Assembly (NCBI RefSeq): GCF_030758415.1
Contig: NZ_CP132334.1
Coordinates: 2,988,001 to 3,052,000, forward strand
DNA from: Parvularcula sp. IMCC14364
GTDB taxonomy: Bacteria > Pseudomonadota > Alphaproteobacteria > Caulobacterales > Parvularculaceae
Length of the DNA: 64,000 bases
Direction of reading: 5' to 3'
The position numbers and the translations under genes were made by a program. The notes under the pieces were generated by a model. It worked only from the letters and a program-made list of their open reading frames with translations. It was not told the origin of the DNA and searched no databases. Position 1 is the first letter of the stretch, and each line of letters opens with the position of its first letter. Of this stretch, positions 54,001-61,343 are shown one piece after another.

Positions 54001-54299
54001 CCACCATTATCCGTGAATTGCGTAAGCGAAAGACCCGTGTTCAGATCCCTCAGCGTATATCTGCTGCCGTTACCATCGTCTTCAAATTCTTCAGTAAATA
54101 GTATTGCCATGACCCAAGAAGCTCCTCTTGTCATTACTTAAATTACAAAAACAGAAAGAAGTTCTCAGACCCCACGCCCAAGACTCTCCCACGAAATAGT
54201 GACTCTTGGTCGGGAAATTATTCGGTAATCATGTCAGTTATGCAACGTACAGATAATATTTTTAGGACAGTTCCGTAACAGTTCGTTATCTGCACAATT
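48046..54299 (-). mobile_element. Possible single-gene cassette (RTX nuclease) between 113-bp repeats
   Basis: The 6.25 kb between the direct repeats contains one gene only. The repeats split the helix-turn-helix gene: its 5' part joins the right copy, its natural 3' tail follows the left copy. That geometry fits integration of a circle carrying the RTX gene and one copy of the 113-bp site. The recombination mechanism (site-specific or homologous) is not known. Confidence 0.5.
48108..54110 (-). CDS. Secreted RTX-type extracellular nuclease (ExeM/NucH-like)
   Basis: A 2000-residue calcium-binding protein for type I secretion; no N-terminal signal peptide. In order: two concanavalin-like domains (about 1-205 and 210-413), a Big_5-type Ig domain (about 417-528), two tandem lamin-tail-like repeats (about 537-735 and 740-935, very alike), a second Big_5 domain (about 940-1055), an OB-fold region, an endonuclease/exonuclease/phosphatase domain (about 1340-1685; Ser-Met-Asn-Val-Leu-Asn, Leu-Ile-Glu-Val-Glu, Leu-Gly-Asp-Phe-Asn-Ser and His-Ala-Asp-His-Asp-Pro), then about 24 Gly-Gly-x-Gly-x-Asp nonapeptides and a C-terminal secretion region. 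The nuclease order matches ExeM, which degrades extracellular DNA. I start at the ATG with GAGGAG 11 bases upstream. Its secretion genes are not in the window. Confidence 0.88.
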   Translation of the reverse strand: MAILFTEEFEDDGNGSRYTLRDLNTGLSLTQFTDNGGDYFTQTDGSNISGVYTGPSGTSFFAAQDTDGETPNSDMLRIEFNQFDISGFENLSFAGLFAEDTANDGNEDWDADTLVYVEASIDGGAFTKILQFASQGATNTEPGLDTDFDGIADGTALTDTFTEFTAAISGTGSTLDLRITMENLDAGDEDIAFDNVRVTGDAAGPVIVSVLNETFDDTSNFTIADAAGTLSFFSDGGGDYFGLNDGLGGGNYGAGAAPSGAKAYTGADGSYLEGQDLDGEGATLPVSILFSSLDISNLTNLSFSGDFAEFFDSPVDIDSTDFLLVEYQIDGGGFQNLLAFEGADFTSGSSNGNFRQDTDFDGEGDGTTLTDAFQTFTAGIAGTGALLDLRFSASVNAGDEDFAADNFVITGEQNGGGDVTAPTLQASTPADDAVDVDPAADLVLSFDETVQAGTGNITIFASADDSVIETIDVTGMNVSFNGTDVTINPTSDLANSTSFYVQVDATAIEDAVGNAFVGIADETTFNFTTADAAPVVAGLISEFQPNPAGSDPANQSFELSGIAGETFSGWILSIESDPGSQGTVDRATQVSGTYDVNGLLTVSVPDLENPSFTVVLTDSFTGTAGSTDIDTDDDGVADDVSTIGTVFDAIGVPDNQSDEAFLYGSDLGGADFAFTGAEPQLIFRDASVGDLYAVNIAGDSNGAVFDVTGTDVTADIFDVDPTAATDTFGAINPTTAVSPLISEFQPNPTGTDPDPATVELSGQAGEAFSGWIISIESDSSSSTGLVDRAAQVSGTFDANGLLTVSIPDLENPSFTIVLLDDFTGTIGVTDIDTDDDGVADDLSSFGTVFDAIGTPDTAGDEAFLYGAQLGGTDFAFTGDEPRLIFREGSFGDLYAINDPDNGQVYDEFGLDVTPQAFDADPTQGTDSFGALNPNLIPDVIAPSLVSTTPADGAANVFTGSDLVLTFDERVVAGSGNITIFDASDDSVFETFDVNGSNVSFDPLNFSVTIDPTTDLAAAKDFYMQVDNGAITDNTGNAFAGILDTVSFNFTTDDGILQIGDIQGSAATYLPGFGSLTDASPFEGQTVTISGIVIGDYQEGNGADGDLNGFYIQDLGDGDAASSDGIFIFTGDASIPTDVSHGDTITVTGLVEESFGLTQIDATVGSFTIDSSGFDIRQLVTTVDFTTIGTRTDDSGNLISDLEAFEGMLIDFSQDITVVSNFNLDRFGEVLGSAAGRISQFTQDNLPDVAGYASYLEAVAQNTFIIDDGFDGSNNPIQRPDGSFSEADEFRLGDTSSDLFGVLDYDFDQYRLRPVDLDDNGNAYDDVTFDNTNPRPLDAPEVGGTLQVASMNVLNFFTTLDENGNQTLPGFTPFGADNQSEFDRQLEKLVNSILDVDADVTGLIEVENDFDGLPNASGDNALDPMPTLVAALNAAGGTPGQYAFVDPGVNSVSDGPISSAFIYDTTKVKIADGTTVAILNDSVVQTLPGFAGSPAIFEGRSSNRPPIAVTFEELATGEQFTAVINHYKAKGPSSNAVGDNADSGDGQNTFVGTRLRASQALAVWLETNPTGTDDGDVLLLGDFNSYAMEDPIRELEANGFTNLTAGNGADNYSFTFDGQLGQFDYGFANELLLNQVTGAAHYHINADEPDALDYNTDFNDPALFDATSSVRHADHDPVVVGLRLTNVIDTPTEGNIYQGTPDNDVIVGSFAAEQMFGDAGDDVIEGKGGNDEIFGEDGNDTIMGDAGRDFISGGLGNDDLNGGASGDAIYGGEGNDILRGRRGSDYLDGGAGNDKIWGDGLDDIALGGTGDDFINGGGGNDRLSGDEGADFIIGGAARDQIFGGDGDDRLEGRRGSDLIDGGAGNDLIFGNGLSDDLFGGTGNDTLLGAGGSDALFGEAGDDILSGGAGNDFLSGGAGVDVLTGNRGADTFFFATGDEQDEVTDFQNDVDTIDLTSFGFASVDDVTALMSEINGDVIFASSTDTLTIRNTTIADLTDDIAF

Positions 54300-54726
54300 T
54301 TAGGTGTTCGAGACGATGCGGCGCTGTGATGGTCATGGAAGCGGCAAGCAGGGGCAAATCGGTATGGGAGAACCGGCGAAACATGAGCGTCGCACATTCC
54401 TCGCAAAGCGCTTGGACATTGCAGGTCACCCGATTGGCAGTTACGATTTCTGCCTCACCGAAAGCGGCCTTACGCGGGGTCCGGCACTTCATGCAGAACC
54501 ATTCGTCAACGCCGCATTTCTGCTTCTTGGGCTGGCGCGTGGCGAAATAGGCTTTCAGCGTTGTCCCCTCAATGAGAATCGGGCGGCTTCCATCGACCGG
54601 CTGTAAATCCCCCGCCCTGATCCACCGCAAGACGGTTTGGCGATGCACTTGCAGCTTATCGGCAATCTCGCTGACGGTGTAGGCGCGGTGGATACTGAAG
54701 GCGTGCCCTTTGAGCTTACGCGCCAT
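54286..54726 (-). CDS. Helix-turn-helix protein with zinc-type Cys pairs
   Basis: A 146-residue regulator. The N-terminal domain (Tyr-Thr-Val-Ser-Glu-Ile-Ala-Asp-Lys-Leu-Gln-Val-His-Arg-Gln-Thr-Val-Leu-Arg-Trp) is an excisionase/MerR-like helix-turn-helix, and two pairs, Cys78-x-x-Cys81 and Cys108-x-x-Cys111, should bind one zinc. It starts inside the end of the AlpA-like gene (11-base overlap). The last four codons (Lys-Leu-Cys-Arg) come from the inserted RTX segment; the original ending seems to lie at the left repeat. The protein is thus slightly altered at its C-terminus but probably still folds. Confidence 0.8.
   Translation of the reverse strand: MARKLKGHAFSIHRAYTVSEIADKLQVHRQTVLRWIRAGDLQPVDGSRPILIEGTTLKAYFATRQPKKQKCGVDEWFCMKCRTPRKAAFGEAEIVTANRVTCNVQALCEECATLMFRRFSHTDLPLLAASMTITAPHRLEHLKLCR
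54300..54412 (-). repeat. 113-bp direct repeat, right copy (within HTH gene)
   Basis: Lies inside the 3' part of the helix-turn-helix gene and matches 47933-48045 at 110 of 113 positions. The copies point the same way and enclose the RTX gene. Confidence 0.9.
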
Positions 54727-54934
54727 CGACAGGCACGCCCGTTTTAATCAACGCGTGAATATCTTCAGCCCGCCAAACCGTTACCCGCGCGCCCAACTTC
54801 AGCGGTTTGGGAAAGCGCCCGTCTTTGATGCCTGCCCACCATGTCGACTTGGAGACAGGTATCGGCCCGACAGGCGCGAGGATTTGCTTAAGGCGGACAA
54901 AGCCAGTTGCCGGGATGAGATGCAAGTCTTGCAT
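54716..54934 (-). CDS. AlpA-family excisionase/regulator
   Basis: A 72-residue DNA-binding protein. The pattern Thr-Gly-Phe-Val-Arg-Leu-Lys-Gln-Ile-Leu then Val-Ser-Lys-Ser-Thr-Trp-Trp-Ala-Gly-Ile-Lys-Asp-Gly-Arg-Phe-Pro-Lys-Pro-Leu-Lys-Leu-Gly and Val-Trp-Arg-Ala-Glu-Asp-Ile is standard for AlpA, which activates excision of islands. I start at the ATG with GGAG eight bases upstream; the frame extends 14 codons further without such a site. It overlaps the helix-turn-helix gene and likely controls the island's recombinases. Confidence 0.88.
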   Translation of the reverse strand: MQDLHLIPATGFVRLKQILAPVGPIPVSKSTWWAGIKDGRFPKPLKLGARVTVWRAEDIHALIKTGVPVDGA

Positions 54935-55108
54935 AATGCGACTCCGTTTGATTGCGTCGCATTCAAACTTCATCATCCGTGGCGAGATTAATAGGAGGGC
55001 AAGTTTGAATTTACCTGCTCATATTTTAAGGTCAACTTGGGTCAGGTTATATGGAAACCTGACCCAAGCCCTGGGCGGATGGGAAATTCGGTCAATATTT
55101 TGAATAAC

Positions 55109-55822
55109 TTAGAATGGTATCTCCTCGTCCAAATCGAAGGTGCTAGAAGTTTTGGCGGGTGATGAAGCAGGGGCTTTTACCGAGAGTATTCCGTCAGGCT
55201 TTGGCAAAATTTTCATCTCATTTTCGGCGGAAGCGGTTTTCGGTGCGCCGCCTTCTGTCTGCCAATTTACAATTTTCGCTAATTGCTTGATTACGGATTC
55301 CTGGGGGCTCCCGTCGTCTTCGTTAAGCAGGCCATATTGGGATGCGTTTTCACGTAACCATTTTTCCACAGCCTGCTTAACCGTCTTTGACCTCAGACGG
55401 TCAGGGTTATCCATTGCCTGCCAAGCTGCCACCACCGCCGCTAGCTTCCTCGAGTAGCGCGGGTGTTCAGTGTCCATAAATTCGCTGACAGCACTCTCCG
55501 GGAAGAAAAAGAAATGTTGCGTCATTCCTTTGCCTTTCAACCACTGTTTAAGACTTGCCACTTCTACGGTGGAGTCTGTGTCGGACGGATAAGGATCATA
55601 ATCGCCCCGTTCGTCTACGAAGTATTTGATTTCTCCCCGTATTCGCTCGGCTTTGAGGCTCGTGAAAATGGCATGCTTTGCCGCCTCGTAACCTCTCGGT
55701 CTGTCTGCCAGATTACCGCTCTCTACAAATGGATGATCATCAGGGTTTACACCAATTACCAATAGCGCCGCCTGAACAATGGTGAGTTCGTCGCTCAACT
55801 TCCAAAAATCGATATCCTGCAT
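55109..55822 (-). CDS. Island protein with SSB-like C-terminal tail
   Basis: A 237-residue protein of no family I recognise. Residues 1-160 are folded and helical (Phe-Trp-Lys-Leu-Ser-Asp-Glu-Leu-Thr-Ile-Val-Gln-Ala-Ala, Ala-Val-Val-Ala-Ala-Trp-Gln-Ala-Met), 160-225 are a polar linker rich in Ser, Ala, Pro and Lys, and the last eight residues are Asp-Leu-Asp-Glu-Glu-Ile-Pro-Phe. That ending is the acidic tip by which SSB recruits replication and repair proteins, but there is no OB fold here. AAAGG lies nine bases before the ATG. It stands between the first integrase and the AlpA-like gene, so a role in island replication or recombination is a reasonable guess. Confidence 0.65.
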   Translation of the reverse strand: MQDIDFWKLSDELTIVQAALLVIGVNPDDHPFVESGNLADRPRGYEAAKHAIFTSLKAERIRGEIKYFVDERGDYDPYPSDTDSTVEVASLKQWLKGKGMTQHFFFFPESAVSEFMDTEHPRYSRKLAAVVAAWQAMDNPDRLRSKTVKQAVEKWLRENASQYGLLNEDDGSPQESVIKQLAKIVNWQTEGGAPKTASAENEMKILPKPDGILSVKAPASSPAKTSSTFDLDEEIPF

Positions 55823-55889
55823 TGCGGCAACCTTTCGTTGCCTATAATAAGTCCCGATTCGTCCGGTGGCGCCTTATTGCGTCAAGCAA

Positions 55890-57077
55890 CTATCCAGCTA
55901 TCTCCACGATTTCTTTTCCCCACCAGTCCGCCATTCGCACCCGTTCTCCCCAGTATTTCGAGCGGTGGTATGCACGGCGCACTTCGTCCTTGCCCATATG
56001 GGCAAGTTCGGCCTCGATAGCGTCGGGCGACCACTTACCGCTTTCATTCAACAGGCTGGAGGCGCTGGCGCGGAAGCCGTGCGAGGTGCATTCTTCCTTG
56101 GTGAATCCCATACGCCGCAAGGCGGTGTTCAACGTGTTCTCACTGATCGGCTTGCCCTGCACCCATGCCGATGGGAAGACAAGATCGCTTTCCAGATTCA
56201 GGGCACGTAATTCCTTAAGGATTTCGATGGCGTGCGGTGCCAGTGGCTTCACATGCTCCCGGCGCATCTTCATGCGCTCTTTCGGGATGGTCCAGACACC
56301 GGCTTGCAAATCGAATTCATCCCAACGCGCCTGCCTCAACTCACCAGGTCGGGGGTACAAAAGCACCATTAATTTCAACGCGCTTCTGGTTTCCGGCGTT
56401 CCACCTTCGTACTGCCAGATCGCACGAACTAATTCGCGATAGCTTTCCCAATCGGTCAATGCTGCTAGGTGTGTCACTTGTGTTTTTACTAAGGCGCCGC
56501 GCAGTGCGTAGGTCGGGTCATCGATTGCCCGAGCTGTGGCGATGGCATAACGAAACACCTGACCAATAACCGAGCGCATGCGCTTGGCGCTTTCGTAGTT
56601 TCCCTTAGCCTCTACCTTTCGCAGTACACCCAGAACGTCCGCAGCACTGATTTCAGCAACTGGTCGCGTGCCCAATTCCTGTTCGGCCAGTCCCAGCAAC
56701 CACCGCTTTTTGGTCAGCGTTCGCTCTGCCAGACCGTCCTTCTCATGTTTCTTTAAGAGTTCAGTTGCAATCCGGCCAAACGTGTTTTCATTGACAGACC
56801 TTGCCCTTGCTTTCTCTTCTTTCGACCTCACCATCGGATCAACACCGTCCGCCAGCAATGTCCGTGCTGCAAGTCGGCGCTCCCGTGCTTTGGCAAGCGT
56901 CACTTCAGGGTAAGAGCCGAGCGCCATCAACTTTTGCTTGCCGTCGAACCGGTAAGCGAGCCGCCATAACTTTGATCCAGTAGGTCTTACCTCAAGAAAC
57001 AAACCACCACCGTCAGCATGCCGGTGAGCTTTGTCTGTGGATTTAAATTTCCGAATTTGCGTATCATTTAAAGGCAT
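55890..57077 (-). CDS. P4-type (DUF4102) tyrosine integrase of island
   Basis: A 395-residue integrase, the likely enzyme that inserted the island in tRNA-Leu. The N-terminal DUF4102 domain is clear (Leu-Asn-Asp-Thr-Gln-Ile-Arg-Lys-Phe ... Asp-Gly-Gly-Gly-Leu-Phe-Leu-Glu-Val, then Gly-Ser-Tyr-Pro-Glu-Val-Thr-Leu-Ala-Lys-Ala-Arg). Catalytic residues: Arg in Tyr-Pro-Arg-Pro-Gly-Glu-Leu-Arg, His-Gly-Phe-Arg, and Tyr in Arg-Ala-Tyr-His-Arg-Ser-Lys-Tyr. An open frame runs 41 codons further up, through the arm repeats; I start at the ATG that gives the family N-terminus. Confidence 0.93.
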   Translation of the reverse strand: MPLNDTQIRKFKSTDKAHRHADGGGLFLEVRPTGSKLWRLAYRFDGKQKLMALGSYPEVTLAKARERRLAARTLLADGVDPMVRSKEEKARARSVNENTFGRIATELLKKHEKDGLAERTLTKKRWLLGLAEQELGTRPVAEISAADVLGVLRKVEAKGNYESAKRMRSVIGQVFRYAIATARAIDDPTYALRGALVKTQVTHLAALTDWESYRELVRAIWQYEGGTPETRSALKLMVLLYPRPGELRQARWDEFDLQAGVWTIPKERMKMRREHVKPLAPHAIEILKELRALNLESDLVFPSAWVQGKPISENTLNTALRRMGFTKEECTSHGFRASASSLLNESGKWSPDAIEAELAHMGKDEVRRAYHRSKYWGERVRMADWWGKEIVEIAG

Positions 57078-57129
57078 TAGCGCCGCCTGTTGGTACCGGG
57101 GATCGGCGAATATCACCTCACCTCCAATG

Positions 57130-57171
57130 TACCAACAAATCAACCAATAAATTCGCTGGATACCAACACAT
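57130..57171. repeat. Arm-type repeats at right end of island
   Basis: TACCAACAAAT (57130-57140), CAACCAATAAAT (57141-57152) and ATACCAACACAT (57160-57171) are three variants of the 12-bp motif found twice near the left end. They lie between the integrase gene and tRNA-Leu. Confidence 0.6.
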
Positions 57172-57271
57172 TTGGGCGGACTTAACCGGACAAACGGCAA
57201 AGCTAAACCAACCTATATTATTGATTTTATTTTACATTTTAGGTCCTGCCGGACTGTATCGGAGGAACAAA

Positions 57272-57358
57272 TGGTGCCCAGGAGAAGACTCGAACTTCCA
57301 CGCCCATAAGGGCACTAGCACCTGAAGCTAGCGCGTCTACCAATTCCGCCACCTGGGC
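57272..57358 (-). tRNA. tRNA-Leu (anticodon CAG)
   Basis: An 87-nt tRNA including an encoded CCA end. The acceptor stem is GCCCAGG/CCTGGGC, the D-arm has the usual GCGGAATTGGTAGACGC, the anticodon loop is CTTCAGG, the long class II variable arm is TGCCCTTATGGGCGT, and the T-loop is GTTCGAGTC. It is close to E. coli tRNA-Leu1. Its 3' end is the attachment site of the island and is intact. Confidence 0.97.
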
Positions 57359-57434
57359 AGGCTTCGGAAAGAGAGCGTATCTAGGCGGGCATCGCGACGT
57401 TGTCAAACCAGAAAGCGCTGCCGCACAAAAGAAA

Positions 57435-57463
57435 ACCCTCCACCGGGGAAAACGGTGAAGGGT
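57435..57463 (-). terminator. Hairpin terminator, minus strand, upstream of tRNA-Leu
   Basis: ACCCT-C-CACCG and CGGTG-A-AGGGT form a 10-bp stem with a one-base internal mismatch; on the minus strand TTTTCTTTTGT follows. It would stop antisense transcripts coming from the gene at 57629 side before the tRNA. Confidence 0.5.
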
Positions 57464-57477
57464 CAGTCACGTGACTG
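57464..57477. promoter_or_regulatory. Perfect 14-bp palindrome CAGTCACGTGACTG
   Basis: Lies between tRNA-Leu and the divergent NDUFA9-like gene, right beside the terminator hairpin. It could be an operator for either; no known binding protein can be named from the sequence. Confidence 0.35.
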
Positions 57478-57628
57478 GATGGCCGTGCAAGAAGCCTTGG
57501 AGTCAGTATTGTAAATCTCCCGGTAACCTTGCAAGCGCCATGCCTGTTTTGCCAGCCAGTGGATGCTGGCGGATTGAAAACGGGAGGCAATTCCGCTACG
57601 CCGAGGCCACCTTTCAAGGAGACAGAGT

Positions 57629-58603
57629 GTGACAGGTAAACTGGCGGTTGTTTTTGGCGGATCCGGCTTTGTCGGCCGCAATGTCGTGCGTGAACTGGCA
57701 AGCCGCGGCTGGCGAGTGCGGGCTGCTGTCCGGCGTCCACATCTGGCGCAGTTTCTGCGGCCCATGGGGGCTGTCGGACAAGTTCAGCTGTTTCAGGCCA
57801 ATGTGCGCCACGCCGGTTCCGTTGCCGAGGCCCTGCAGGGCGCGGATGCGGTAATCAACCTGGTTGGCATTCTGGCAGAAGAAGGGGATCAGAGCTTTTC
57901 GGCTGTTCAGGCAGATGGTGCACGTGCCATTGCCTCTCTCGCGGCGAGTGAAGGCGTTGCGCAGGCCGTGCATGTATCTGCCATTGGCGCCCTTGCGGAC
58001 AGTGAGAGTGTCTATGCTCGTACCAAGGCGGAGGGGGAAGCCGCCACGCGGGCGCATATGCCACAGGCAACCATCCTGCGCCCTTCCATTGTATTCGGGC
58101 CGCGCGATGATTTCTTCAACCGTTTTGCAGATATGGCAAGGCTGTCTCCCGCCCTGCCCCTGATTGGTGGCGGCAAGACCCGCTTCCAGCCTGTCTATGT
58201 GGATGATGTGGCAGACAGCGTTTGTGCGGCGTTTGAAAACCCATCTGCGAGCGGCAAAACCTATGAACTGGGTGGGCCTGGTGTCTATAGCTTCAGGGAA
58301 CTGATGGAATACATGCTGAAGGTGATTGGCCGGCGGCGCCTTTTGGTGCCTCTGCCGTTTCCGGTTGCCGCCGCCATGGGCACCATTGGCCAGAACCTCG
58401 GCAAACTGCCTTTCGTTTCAGCGCCGCTGACAGCAGATCAGGTCGAACTTCTGAAGTCAGACAATATTGTCGGCATTTCCGGTGAAGACACTATTGGCAC
58501 AATTGAGGATCTCGGTATTACACCTCAAACACTCGAGTCCATTCTGCCGGGCTATCTGGTGCGCTTCCGCAAATACGGACAGTTTTCGCCAGAAACTGTC
58601 TGA
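57629..58603 (+). CDS. NDUFA9-like NAD(P)-binding protein (SDR a-type)
   Basis: A 324-residue atypical short-chain dehydrogenase related to the NDUFA9 subunit of complex I. The cofactor loop Val-Val-Phe-Gly-Gly-Ser-Gly-Phe-Val-Gly-Arg-Asn is at residues 7-18, with Ala-Val-Arg-Arg-Pro after the second strand (NADP preference). Val-Ser-Ala-Ile-Gly-Ala, Tyr-Ala-Arg-Thr-Lys-Ala-Glu-Gly-Glu, and Leu-Arg-Pro-Ser-Ile-Val-Phe-Gly-Pro are the family segments. Alphaproteobacterial members are thought to stabilise complex I or act on quinone-related compounds. It starts with GTG preceded by AAGGAG. Confidence 0.88.
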   Translation: MTGKLAVVFGGSGFVGRNVVRELASRGWRVRAAVRRPHLAQFLRPMGAVGQVQLFQANVRHAGSVAEALQGADAVINLVGILAEEGDQSFSAVQADGARAIASLAASEGVAQAVHVSAIGALADSESVYARTKAEGEAATRAHMPQATILRPSIVFGPRDDFFNRFADMARLSPALPLIGGGKTRFQPVYVDDVADSVCAAFENPSASGKTYELGGPGVYSFRELMEYMLKVIGRRRLLVPLPFPVAAAMGTIGQNLGKLPFVSAPLTADQVELLKSDNIVGISGEDTIGTIEDLGITPQTLESILPGYLVRFRKYGQFSPETV

Positions 58604-58623
58604 CGGTAATCCCTGTACAGATT

Positions 58624-60206
<1,583 letters not shown>

Positions 60207-60220
60207 TTTCTATACGCTCA

Positions 60221-60249
60221 AAATAAAAAAGGAGGGCCGCAGCCCTCCT
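60221..60249 (-). terminator. Terminator of rplU-rpmA
   Basis: A perfect 8-bp stem (AGGAGGGC/GCCCTCCT) with a 4-base loop followed on the minus strand by TTTTTTATTTT. It separates rpmA from the acetyltransferase-obgE pair, which may need readthrough or its own promoter. Confidence 0.92.
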
Positions 60250-60277
60250 TCGTGTTCCTAAAGGAAATAACTGGAGC

Positions 60278-60541
60278 TTATTCGGCTTCTATGGGGTCAA
60301 CACTCACGATGCTCTTGTCATCACGCGTGCGACGGAAGGAGACATTGCCCGTAACCTTGGAAAAAATCGTATGATCCTTCCCCATACCAACATTATCGCC
60401 AGGATGAAATTTTGTGCCGCGCTGACGGATGATGATGTTGCCAGGAATAACAAGTTCCCCGCCAAATTTCTTCACACCAAGGCGCCGACCTTCGGAGTCG
60501 CGACCGTTACGGGATGAGCCGCCTGCTTTTTTGTGTGCCAT
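60278..60541 (-). CDS. rpmA: 50S ribosomal protein L27
   Basis: An 87-residue ribosomal protein whose N-terminal tail reaches the peptidyl-transferase centre. It opens with [16 protein letters not shown], the universal start, and ends in a short acidic tail. It lies six bases after rplU, with GAGGAG upstream. Confidence 0.98.
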   Translation of the reverse strand: MAHKKAGGSSRNGRDSEGRRLGVKKFGGELVIPGNIIIRQRGTKFHPGDNVGMGKDHTIFSKVTGNVSFRRTRDDKSIVSVDPIEAE

Positions 60542-60547
60542 TAGTCT

Positions 60548-61192
60548 TTACTCCTCTTCAGATTTCGCCGCAGCGGCCTGATCAACTTTTGCCCGTGGCG
60601 GTTTACCGGCAAGCAACTCGCGTGCCTGCTCGACCCATTCTTCACGCTCCGCGCGGCCACGCAATTCGAGTTCTTCGTCCATTTTCGTCACAGCAGCGGC
60701 ATCCATTTCAGCGATCTGCTTAAGTGACGAGATACCGTAACCCTCAAGCTTCTCTTTCAGCTTGGGGCCGACGCCGCCGATCAAGGACACATCATCCTTG
60801 ATATCAGATTGAGGCGCGTCTGCAGCTGGTGCTGCTTCCTTCTTCGGTGCCGCTTTCTTCTTGGCTGATGGTTTTGCACCACCAGTCAAAATGTCGGTAA
60901 CACGCAAGACTGTTAAGTGCTGGCGATGCCCGGCCTTGCGACGATATGTCTGGCGACGGCGCTTCTTGAAGACCACAATCTTCTTGGTGCGGGCCTGCTC
61001 AAGAATTTCTGCGGCGACAGCAGCGCCATCAACACGTGGGCTGCCAACCGTTACACCGCTGTCTCCCGCGACCATGAGAACGTCGTCGAGTGTCACAACA
61101 TCACCCGGCTCACCGCTCAGTTTTTCGACTTTGATAACATCATTGGCAGCAACTTTATATTGCTTGCCGCCTGTCTTCACGACTGCATACAT
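60548..61192 (-). CDS. rplU: 50S ribosomal protein L21 with C-terminal helix-hairpin-helix extension
   Basis: A 214-residue protein, about twice normal L21. Residues 1-103 are the ribosomal part ([12 protein letters not shown] ... [14 protein letters not shown]). A Lys/Ala-rich linker follows, then a helix-hairpin-helix domain ([18 protein letters not shown], about 137-200) and an acidic tail. Similar tails occur on L21 and on some NuoE proteins in this class; their role is unknown, perhaps RNA binding or assembly. AAGGA lies eight bases before the ATG. Confidence 0.95.
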   Translation of the reverse strand: MYAVVKTGGKQYKVAANDVIKVEKLSGEPGDVVTLDDVLMVAGDSGVTVGSPRVDGAAVAAEILEQARTKKIVVFKKRRRQTYRRKAGHRQHLTVLRVTDILTGGAKPSAKKKAAPKKEAAPAADAPQSDIKDDVSLIGGVGPKLKEKLEGYGISSLKQIAEMDAAAVTKMDEELELRGRAEREEWVEQARELLAGKPPRAKVDQAAAAKSEEE

Positions 61193-61343
61193 ATTCGATT
61201 TCCTTGTTTACGAGGTCTTGCCTCAACGGATCCTTTTTATTCCCGGAACTTCTGTCAGGGTTTTGAAAAGAGACGGCGTCATAATGACAAATCATGACGC
61301 CGTCAACTTGAAATGCCCCCAGTTAAAGGGGAATATCGCCCGC

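Larger units (their letters stand above)
41371..57271 (-). mobile_element. Genomic island integrated at tRNA-Leu(CAG)
   Basis: About 15.9 kb bounded on the right by the intact 3' end of tRNA-Leu and on the left by a near copy of that end. All genes point to the minus strand. Contents in transcription order: P4-type integrase, a protein with an SSB-like tail, an AlpA-like regulator, a helix-turn-helix/zinc protein, an RTX nuclease, a second tyrosine recombinase, hsdM, hsdS (frameshifted) and hsdR. The first integrase lies directly next to the tRNA, as usual for tRNA-targeted islands. Matching 12-bp repeats stand near both ends. No phage structural or conjugation genes are present, so it would need help to move between cells. 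Confidence 0.8.

Noticed and set aside
41371-57271. Prophage
   Set aside because: Integrase and AlpA are present but no capsid, tail, lysis or replication genes.
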